NCBI GenBank assembly: GCA_030670165.1
Contig: DAOVCF010000043.1
Location: forward strand, 1-11,083
Length of the DNA stretch: 11,083 nucleotides
Reading direction: 5' to 3'
Source: Candidatus Stahliibacteriota bacterium
GTDB lineage: Bacteria; Hydrothermota; Tepidihabitantia; B3-TA06
Part shown: positions 5,554-11,083 of the stretch, piece by piece
Numbering within the stretch: the stretch's first letter is position 1
Layout of the letters: each line of letters starts with the position of its first letter
The notes under the pieces: model-generated
The model's database searches: none
What the model was told of the DNA's origin: nothing
Seen by the model: only the letters and a program-made list of their open reading frames with translations
Made by a program: the position numbers and the translations under genes

Positions 5554-5825
5554 AGCCAAAGAAACTTCTGCAGGAGCTGGAAGTGGTGGCCGAGAAGCTG
5601 GGGATCCAGACCATCTACGATACATTTGAGGGGAAAGGTGGTGGCTGCCGGGTCATTGACAACCGCTACATCGTTATAAACAGCCGTCTGGCGGATAGGG
5701 TAAAGGCCGAGCTCTTCCTTAAAGCCCTATCCGAGCTTCCAATAGACGAGATATACATAAAGCCTGAGGTCCGCGAGCTCCTGGAGCAGGCGCGGGCGTC
5801 CAGGCCACAAACCGAGTCAACGTAG
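5550..5825 (+). CDS. Conserved-looking small protein of unknown function, 91 aa
   Basis: It starts at GTG in a GTGA overlap with SDR copy 4, with GAAGG at 5538-5542 inside the SDR 3' end as ribosome binding site, so it is translationally coupled. Visible layout: a charged N-terminal helix (residues 1-18, LLQELEVVAEKLG), a strand, a Gly-rich turn with one Cys (GKGGGCRV, 28-35), two strands around RYIVINSRL, then helices ending VRELLEQAR. No signal peptide or membrane segment is present. It resembles, from memory, a family of roughly 90-residue uncharacterised bacterial proteins with a GGxCR motif and a Leu-rich C-terminal helix pair. No function can be assigned. Confidence 0.75.
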   Translation: MKPKKLLQELEVVAEKLGIQTIYDTFEGKGGGCRVIDNRYIVINSRLADRVKAELFLKALSELPIDEIYIKPEVRELLEQARASRPQTEST

Positions 5826-5884
5826 GGGCACGGCATACCCTATGAGATGCCAAACATCTCAAGGGGCAAGCTCTGCCGTGCTCC
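5825..5884. other. Compound hairpin between convergent genes, possible terminator or repeat
   Basis: The outer stem 5825-5835 pairs with 5874-5884 (11 bp, one G-T). The inner stem TGAGATG 5843-5849 pairs with CATCTCA 5855-5861 around CCAAA, with CCC 5838-5840 able to pair with GGG just outside. It starts inside the stop codon of the 91-aa gene and ends 28 nt from the stop of the convergent symporter gene. No T-run follows on either side, so a classical intrinsic terminator is doubtful. A small AACC-TGAA-GGTT hairpin follows at 5896-5907, near a T5 run. Confidence 0.5.
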
Positions 5885-5911
5885 TATAACAGGCGAACCT
5901 GAAGGTTGGCA

Positions 5912-7405
5912 CTACTTTTTGGCCGACGCCGTCTCTTTTTCCTCAGACCCTCTTGTATGCCTGGTAAAGAACTTAAACGTCCAGGGGTTGAGCCAGATGG
6001 CAAGCACAATCGCCAGGTAGCTCAAAATCAAAACCAGGGTAATCCAGTAGTAGTTGGGATTCCCCATCTCGTATCCGGTGGCCGGAAGCCCGGCCATAAC
6101 TATCAACGGTATCCCCATTAGTAATCCTATGCCTGAGCCGTAGACCGCGTCGGATGCGGCTGAGGTTCTAAACTGCGGGTCCACCCCGCGCAGCAGCGCC
6201 ATGCCTGTGGCGAGCGTTCCGGTGTGGGTGCCGAAGAAGGTGAGGAAGTGCTCCACGTATGTCTTTGGCCATACCTTCTTAACGAAAAACCAGACGTAGC
6301 CTGCGGTGGCGGCTCCGCCAATGGTGGTTACGATAAGTATCGGCACGATGTATGGACCGAGCACCCTGACGTTGATCGCCGCGATGGAGGCGGCGATCAT
6401 GAAGTCAATCGCCGTGCCGCCGATGTGTTGTAGAAGGTAGTTGTTGGTTCCCTTGCCGCCTTTGACCCATCCTTTATCTTCAAGCTTTCGTATCCATTTG
6501 CCCACGAAGGTTCCGATAAGCGCGCCGAACCCGAACTGGAATCCCCAGAACAGCTTAACTATGTTGCCTCCAAAGGAACCGGGAAGCAGTCTGTTCATCA
6601 GCCATGAAAAGCCCTGCAGGCCGAAGTAAAGGAGGAGGTAGACGCCGCCCACCAGCATAAGCTGGGTAGTTAATTTATCGATCGAGCGGGCCATGCCGGA
6701 GTAATCGCGTTCCTTCTCGATGAGGAAGTGAGCTCCGGGTTCAGGTGGGGGCGGTTTGCCAAAACCCGGTTCAGGCTCGCCCAGACGCTTGCGCCGACGG
6801 ATCAGGATGTTCATGAGCGGCACGCCTACGACGCATGCCCATATGAATCCTATGGTCGAAAAGCTTAACCCTACCGATGCTCCGTTCGGAAAAGCAGAGG
6901 TGGCGGTGCCGGGAACCATGATCTCCGACCATGAGCGGCCCATCTCGCCGGCCAGACTGGGGCCCTGGCCGAATCCGAATGGCAAAAGGAAGCCGAACGT
7001 GGGGAAGAGGTTGGGGAACAGGGTCAGCATCAAAATCAGGGTTACACCAAGACCGATAAATCCCTGGATGGCATACGAGGCCACCATGTAGAAACCGCCG
7101 GATACGGCTGAGCGGGTTCTTCCCTTGCCCTCGCTGCTTTTTAAGGCAAGCGCTATGAATCCCACTGCCATCAGATGATAGACCAACGCCAGGAGATTTC
7201 CGGATTGAAATATAGGTACGCCCCTTATCGGCGGGATTATGTTGAGCACGCTTGGGCCGGCCGCAAGGCCGATAAACCCTGCAATGATAGCGTCAGGGAT
7301 GCGAAACCGGCGAATGACTGGAAGAAAACGTCTCAGAACCACCGCGATGAGAATACAGGCGGAAATGAATCCCAAGTCAACGATCAATACCCAAGGCTGG
7401 TTCAT
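5912..7405 (-). CDS. GltS-family sodium/glutamate symporter, paralogue 1
   Basis: A 497-aa polytopic inner-membrane protein of the ESS (glutamate:Na+ symporter) family, which imports glutamate with sodium. It has about ten hydrophobic segments in two halves. The Gly-rich re-entrant motifs are FGFGQGPSLAGEMG (about 143-156) in the first half and FFGTHTGTLATGMALLRG (390-407) in the second, as expected for the family's inverted repeat. A charged cytosolic loop (RRRKRLGEPEPG, then a Pro-rich stretch, about 203-245) separates the halves. At 497 residues it is longer than E. coli GltS (about 400). ATG 7405 is set by a strong AAAGGAGG at 7412-7419, six bases upstream. It is the last gene of a three-gene - strand operon. 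Substrate preference is inferred from the family only. Confidence 0.85.
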   Translation of the reverse strand: MNQPWVLIVDLGFISACILIAVVLRRFLPVIRRFRIPDAIIAGFIGLAAGPSVLNIIPPIRGVPIFQSGNLLALVYHLMAVGFIALALKSSEGKGRTRSAVSGGFYMVASYAIQGFIGLGVTLILMLTLFPNLFPTFGFLLPFGFGQGPSLAGEMGRSWSEIMVPGTATSAFPNGASVGLSFSTIGFIWACVVGVPLMNILIRRRKRLGEPEPGFGKPPPPEPGAHFLIEKERDYSGMARSIDKLTTQLMLVGGVYLLLYFGLQGFSWLMNRLLPGSFGGNIVKLFWGFQFGFGALIGTFVGKWIRKLEDKGWVKGGKGTNNYLLQHIGGTAIDFMIAASIAAINVRVLGPYIVPILIVTTIGGAATAGYVWFFVKKVWPKTYVEHFLTFFGTHTGTLATGMALLRGVDPQFRTSAASDAVYGSGIGLLMGIPLIVMAGLPATGYEMGNPNYYWITLVLILSYLAIVLAIWLNPWTFKFFTRHTRGSEEKETASAKK

Positions 7406-7411
7406 CTAAAT

Positions 7412-7419
7412 CCTCCTTT
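7412..7419 (-). promoter_or_regulatory. Strong ribosome binding site of GltS paralogue 1
   Basis: AAAGGAGG on the - strand, spaced six bases from ATG 7405. It fixes the start and implies high independent translation. Confidence 0.85.
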
Positions 7420-7471
7420 GCTAGCCTCAAGCCTTTACTTTGTCTAATTTCCTTAAAATCTATCCAACTCC

Positions 7472-8923
7472 CTACATCTTTTGATTCACCACATCATTGC
7501 TCATCGAATACCTGGTCAGGAATCGGAATACCGGCGGGAGAAACCAGATCACGAGCGTCAAGACGAGATACCCCAGGATCAAAAGCAGGCTGATCCAGTA
7601 AAGGTTGGGGTTGCCTGTCTCGAACCCCTCTATAGGCAGGGTGGCGACGAAGATCAGCGGGAATACAAGGGGGAGCGCCAATGCCGAGCCGTATACTATG
7701 TCTGATGCGGCTCTTGTACTGAAGTGTGGATCAGCCCCGCGGAGAAGCGCCATACCGGTTGCAATCGTTCCGGTCTGTTCTCCGAAGAACGCAACAAAGT
7801 GTTCCACGTAGGTCTTGGGCCAGACCTTGCGGATGATGAACCATGTATAGCCGATCACTGAAAGTCCGCCTGCAGTGGTTATGATGAGGATCGGCACGAT
7901 GAACTCGCCCAGAACCCTTACGTCTATGGCTGCAATGGATGCGGCGATCATGAAGTCGATCGCCGCGCCTCCTATGTTTTGAAGCAGGCGATTATCGACG
8001 AGGGGGGTCTTAAAGACCCTTTTATCCTCCAGCTTGTGGATTAGCTTGCCAACGAGGGTAGCGATGATGGCACCGAAGACGAAATGTATCGACCAGAATA
8101 TCCCGAGTACCGTATCGATTATTCCGACCCCCTCTGCTAACTTGTGAAGTCCCAAGGTCAGTCCTTTAAGGGACAGAAAAACCAGCACGTATACGATCCC
8201 TATCAGGAGAAGTTGGGTTGTGGCTCTATCCACCAGATCTCCCGTGCCCTTTCGATTACGCACCTTTGCGACCGTTAATGGCACGGGTTTGGCCTCAAGA
8301 CCTGGAGCCGGTTCTCCCCTGCGTGCTCGGCGTCTTATCAAAAGATTCATCAGAGGCACGCCGACAAAACATGCCCACAGGAAACCGATGGTGGAGAAGC
8401 TGAATCCTACCGATGCCGCGGCGTTAACGCTGGGGAAGGCTTTTATACCTGCCGGAGAGACCTTATTCGCCCATTCAACTGCCATTTCTCCTGCCATGGG
8501 TCCCTGGGCGAACCCGAAGGGAAGAAGAAGCCCGAAGGCAGGAAAGAGGTTTGGATAAACGGTTTTTATAAGCACGAGCGTAATACCGAGTCCGATCGCC
8601 CCCTGCACACAGTAGGAGACCACATTGAACAGCCCGGCGGAGAGGGCTGTGCGGCCTCGTCCCTGGCGGGTATCTTTCTTTAAGGATAAGGCGATGAATC
8701 CTATGGCGAGAAGATGGTATACCAGCGTGGTCAACCGGCCGGTATCGAGGGGAACGAGGCCCAGTATTCCCGGCCCGGCGATCAAAGCCAGCACACCGGC
8801 AAGGATTGCGTCAGGGATGCGAAAGCGTGAGAAGCGTGGTATAGCGCGGCGGATGATCATTGCTATGAAGAGAAAAATCGAAAGGTAGGCTATCTGAAGC
8901 ATCATATTCCAGGGTTGGCTCAC
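7472..8923 (-). CDS. GltS-family sodium/glutamate symporter, paralogue 2
   Basis: A 483-aa polytopic membrane protein, clearly paralogous to its downstream neighbour along the whole length. Shared features include the start MxQPW, FRIPDAI near residue 34, LPFGFxQGP near 134 and the KVWPKTYVEHF run near 367. The family's two Gly-rich motifs are GFAQGPMAGEM (137-147) and GEQTGTIATGMALLRGADP (381-399). A charged loop after the fifth hydrophobic block (RRRARRGEP) again separates two halves. The GTG start overlaps the acyltransferase stop (GTGA) with AAAGGAG seven bases upstream, which decides the start. It is followed after 66 nt by paralogue 1. Glutamate/sodium symport is inferred from the family; with two copies side by side, one may carry a different acid. 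Confidence 0.85.
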   Translation of the reverse strand: MSQPWNMMLQIAYLSIFLFIAMIIRRAIPRFSRFRIPDAILAGVLALIAGPGILGLVPLDTGRLTTLVYHLLAIGFIALSLKKDTRQGRGRTALSAGLFNVVSYCVQGAIGLGITLVLIKTVYPNLFPAFGLLLPFGFAQGPMAGEMAVEWANKVSPAGIKAFPSVNAAASVGFSFSTIGFLWACFVGVPLMNLLIRRRARRGEPAPGLEAKPVPLTVAKVRNRKGTGDLVDRATTQLLLIGIVYVLVFLSLKGLTLGLHKLAEGVGIIDTVLGIFWSIHFVFGAIIATLVGKLIHKLEDKRVFKTPLVDNRLLQNIGGAAIDFMIAASIAAIDVRVLGEFIVPILIITTAGGLSVIGYTWFIIRKVWPKTYVEHFVAFFGEQTGTIATGMALLRGADPHFSTRAASDIVYGSALALPLVFPLIFVATLPIEGFETGNPNLYWISLLLILGYLVLTLVIWFLPPVFRFLTRYSMSNDVVNQKM

Positions 8924-10161
8924 GGCAGTTCTCCTTTATTCAGCTTTATGAGTAAATAATCCCAGAAATATGCCGATTGACCGAAGAACGTGAAGCGGTA
9001 GGCCATTCCGGGCATAAAGAACTCGAACTTCTGGTTCCAGGCGATGTTGGCTCCACGCATGTCCTTTAAGGCGACGTCGAGCAAGGTTTCTCCATTCCCC
9101 TTTTTCTTGAAAACCATCCTGAAATCTGAAGTCAGGATTGCGGTTCCTTCGCCCGCCACCTTAAAATGGCGGGTTCTAAGGTTCTCGGTCGGAGCCGACC
9201 ACATCTTTGCCGGAACGCTCACAAGCTCTTTTGTTTTCCTCTTCCTCAAATCGTCAATGATCCTCAAGGTCTCAGCGTCGGTCCAGTGCGCCAAGTCCAG
9301 GTACCTTTTGAAATTGACTGATCTCTTTCCGAACTCATCACCCAGTCTTTTTAAGATGAACGTTCCGTTGCCCACGAACTGCCAGCGCGCCTTGCAGTGC
9401 GTACAGTAAAGGAAACGACCTTTCGATTCAAGAACAAAAAATCTCCTGCAGTGCGGGCAGAGCCATAGCCTGAGCTCCAGATGCTCCGCCACCCGCGGTA
9501 TGTCGAAAACCTGGCTCGTAACGAAAGGGTCCTCCAACTCACAGTAGGCGAGCTTGGATTCTATCATACGCTTGATTTCGGCTACATCATCGGGGATGGT
9601 ATCCGGGTCCTCGAAAAGGTAGCTGAACTCAAATAAAATCTTGCCGCGTCGGAACTGATTGCTCCAGCGCGGCCAGGACAAATAAGACCCGCGCTGTTTG
9701 ATACATATTGCCGGGATTTTTAATTTCCGAATCAAGCGGGGAATAGTATCTTCCAAGGGAAAGGTTTCGCCGTCCCAATTGCGCTGTCCCTCGGGAAAGA
9801 TGCCGATTATTTCCCCACGCTTTACCGCCCTTAGCAACATGCGCATGGTGATCGAGTCCGGGATATTTTTGGTCTTGGGGATAGCCTTAATCCACCGCAA
9901 GAGGATGTTGGTGAACTTGTAGCGAAAGTACTCGTCAGATGATACATAACGGATGGGGCGAAGCAGGAAGTCACCGAACATGAAAGGGTCGACAACGTGG
10001 GTATGATTAGCTAAGAGAAACGCCGATTGACCATTAGGTGGAAAGAATTTTTTACCTATAGTTTGAATATGCCAGAACTGTCTGGACACCGGTCCCACAA
10101 ATATCTTGAGAATCCACCATAGTATATCCCTCCTCAGATAGGAGAGCCGTTCGCGCCACAT
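8920..10161 (-). CDS. PlsC-like acyltransferase with zinc ribbon and PH/GRAM-like C-terminus
   Basis: 413 aa from ATG 10161; an in-frame TTG at 10179 would give 419, and neither has a clear ribosome binding site. Numbered from the TTG, the acyltransferase domain has the HX4D motif in NHTHVVDP (His59, Asp64), a basic middle region, and the glycerol-phosphate binding motif IFPEGQRN (127-134). These are the signatures of 1-acylglycerol-3-phosphate acyltransferases, which act at the inner membrane. After about residue 235 come CPHC (241-244) and CTHC (259-262), a four-Cys zinc ribbon. The last 80-90 residues (GTAILTSDFRMVFKK, MRGANIAW) look like a bacterial PH/GRAM fold. The protein is much longer than ordinary PlsC (about 240 aa). 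It overlaps the downstream symporter by GTGA. Confidence 0.8.
   Translation of the reverse strand: MWRERLSYLRRDILWWILKIFVGPVSRQFWHIQTIGKKFFPPNGQSAFLLANHTHVVDPFMFGDFLLRPIRYVSSDEYFRYKFTNILLRWIKAIPKTKNIPDSITMRMLLRAVKRGEIIGIFPEGQRNWDGETFPLEDTIPRLIRKLKIPAICIKQRGSYLSWPRWSNQFRRGKILFEFSYLFEDPDTIPDDVAEIKRMIESKLAYCELEDPFVTSQVFDIPRVAEHLELRLWLCPHCRRFFVLESKGRFLYCTHCKARWQFVGNGTFILKRLGDEFGKRSVNFKRYLDLAHWTDAETLRIIDDLRKRKTKELVSVPAKMWSAPTENLRTRHFKVAGEGTAILTSDFRMVFKKKGNGETLLDVALKDMRGANIAWNQKFEFFMPGMAYRFTFFGQSAYFWDYLLIKLNKGELP
8931..8937 (-). promoter_or_regulatory. Ribosome binding site of GltS paralogue 2
   Basis: AAAGGAG on the - strand inside the acyltransferase 3' end, seven bases before the GTG start at 8923. 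Confidence 0.8.
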
Positions 10162-10179
10162 AGCCCTAATGAAACGCAA

Positions 10180-10421
10180 AATCCGCCAAAAGTCAAGAGT
10201 GGAGACAGAGATTATCTATCGGGATAAAATGTTAACCTAATTTACTATCAGGGGGATAGCCTATTACGTCTAAAGATAAGGAAGGGACGTTTAAGACCCC
10301 GTCGAGTTGGGAATTAAGGGTACGATCGCTTCTAACCCTTCAGGGTGAAACCTGAGGGAAAACCTAATATTTCAGGGATCGCCCGATTCTTCTTCTATGT
10401 GTTATGGGGTGTTACGGGTCG
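10180..10421. other. Spacer between divergent acyltransferase and panC genes
   Basis: No gene is visible here. The - strand reads TTGACT at 10198-10193 but has no well-placed -10 box. A - strand GATAAT lies near 10212-10217 and could be the -10 of the acyltransferase operon, but no good -35 precedes it. CTATC-AGGGG-GATAG (10244-10258) is a small hairpin. Confidence 0.4.
10316..10358 (+). other. Two mutually exclusive hairpins upstream of panC
   Basis: AAGGGT 10316-10321 can pair with ACCCTT 10335-10340. CCCTTCAGG 10336-10344 can instead pair with CCTGAGGG 10351-10358, with one bulged T and a GTGAAA loop. The shared CCCTT makes the two folds compete. This resembles attenuator geometry, but the likely panC promoter lies downstream of it, so it may not be transcribed with panC. 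Confidence 0.3.
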
Positions 10422-10449
10422 TTGACAATGCTTTGTTGCTGCTTAACAT
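10422..10449 (+). promoter_or_regulatory. panC: Probable sigma70-type promoter of panC
   Basis: TTGACA at 10422-10427 matches the -35 consensus fully. After a 16-nt spacer, TAACAT at 10444-10449 is a four-of-six -10 box. A start point seven bases further on falls at 10456-10457, the panC ATG itself. Confidence 0.5.
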
Positions 10450-10456
10450 AGCGGTT

Positions 10457-11083
10457 ATGGAGATCATCCAGATTGTCCGTGAGATGCAGATATTTGCAGA
10501 CGAGGCAAGGGGGCAAGGCAAGATCATCGGGTTTGTTCCCACGATGGGTTACCTGCACCAGGGGCATCTATCTCTTGTCCGCAGAGCGAGAGACGAAAGC
10601 GACGTGGTGGTCGTAAGCATCTTTATCAATCCCACCCAGTTCGGGCCAGGGGAGGATTTATCCAGCTATCCCAGGGATTTTGAAAGCGACAGGTTCCTTC
10701 TTGAAAGAGAGAACGCCGACGTTATCTTCGCCCCATCCGTAGAAGAGATGTATCCTGGACCCAGCCTTACCCACGTATATATCCACCGTCTGACCGAGAC
10801 CCTGTGCGACGCTGATAGACCCGGCCATTTCGATGGGGTTTCACTTGTGGTTGCCAAGCTTTTCAACATTACTAAACCTCACAAGGTCTTTTTCGGAGCA
10901 AAGGATTTCCAGCAGCAGGCGGTTATCCGCAGGATGGTTCGCGACCTGAACTTTGACGTGGAGATCGTTACCTGTCCCATCGTTCGGGAGCCGGACGGCC
11001 TGGCTTTGAGCTCCCGCAACGCATACCTATCATCTGATGAACGCCGAAGGGCGCTTGTCTTAAACCACTCACTTGAAGAAGCG
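10457..11083 (+). CDS. panC: Pantothenate synthetase (pantoate--beta-alanine ligase), 3'-truncated by window edge
   Basis: Joins pantoate and beta-alanine, using ATP, to make pantothenate, the precursor of coenzyme A, in the cytosol. 209 codons are visible, open to the last base, against a usual length near 280 aa. Family motifs in order: VPTMGYLHQGH (27-37, the ATP-site HxGH with His34 and His37), FINPTQFGPGED (56-67), YPRD, RPGHFDGV (121-128), the KPHKVFFGAKDFQQ region (140-153) and REPDGLALSSRN (177-188). Only the C-terminal dimer domain is cut off. ATG 10457 matches the usual N-terminus (MEII...IGFVPTMG). No Shine-Dalgarno site precedes it, and the best promoter places transcription start at or beside the ATG. 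Confidence 0.95.
   Translation, partial: MEIIQIVREMQIFADEARGQGKIIGFVPTMGYLHQGHLSLVRRARDESDVVVVSIFINPTQFGPGEDLSSYPRDFESDRFLLERENADVIFAPSVEEMYPGPSLTHVYIHRLTETLCDADRPGHFDGVSLVVAKLFNITKPHKVFFGAKDFQQQAVIRRMVRDLNFDVEIVTCPIVREPDGLALSSRNAYLSSDERRRALVLNHSLEEA

Noticed and set aside
5837..5866. Ninth copy of the 37-nt hairpin family in the convergent gap
   Set aside because: It has ACCCT and GGGG, but the spacing is 26 instead of 28 nt and the ACCC right cap is missing.

Overview
This window is bacterial chromosome from an organism I cannot name. It is gene-dense with balanced base composition, uses ATG and GTG starts with Shine-Dalgarno sites, and has GTGA/ATGA overlaps between genes. The mix (MTA/SAH deaminase, PanC, two long GltS-type carriers, a PlsC-like acyltransferase) would fit an uncultivated bacterial lineage, but that is a guess. 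I see no transposase, integrase, phage gene, tRNA or rRNA.

Left part, + strand (3-5825): the 3' part of a methylthioadenosine/S-adenosylhomocysteine deaminase gene is followed by four tandem paralogues of an extended short-chain dehydrogenase/reductase (SDR; NAD(P)-dependent epimerase/dehydratase type, 318-330 aa). A 91-codon gene of unknown function is coupled to the last one. All of these lie on one strand and could be one transcript.

The most unusual content sits between the SDR genes. Eight hairpin elements occur in 3.5 kb. All are exactly 37 nt and all fit ACCCC-N23-GGGGACCC[C/T], allowing one changed G in two copies. The core differs between most copies yet is always self-complementary. 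Where they are adjacent they repeat at an exact 45-nt period. Two of them interrupt 5' stubs of further SDR genes after the same Leu codon (TGASGFL), and each stub reads through its hairpin in frame and stops at the start codon of the next intact SDR gene. The leaders of SDR copies 2 and 3 are near-identical and differ by a 37-nt indel that fuses a 7-codon leader ORF to the gene in copy 3.

Middle, - strand (10161 down to 5912): a probable three-gene operon. It begins with a PlsC-like acyltransferase carrying a four-cysteine zinc ribbon and a PH/GRAM-like tail, followed by two paralogous GltS-family sodium/glutamate symporter genes. The first two overlap by GTGA and both symporters have strong ribosome binding sites. 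This operon converges on the SDR cluster, with a 60-nt compound hairpin in the gap.

Right edge, + strand: panC (pantothenate synthetase) starts at 10457 and runs off the window. It is divergent from the acyltransferase across a ~295-bp spacer, which holds a good sigma70-like promoter placed so close to the ATG that the transcript may be leaderless.
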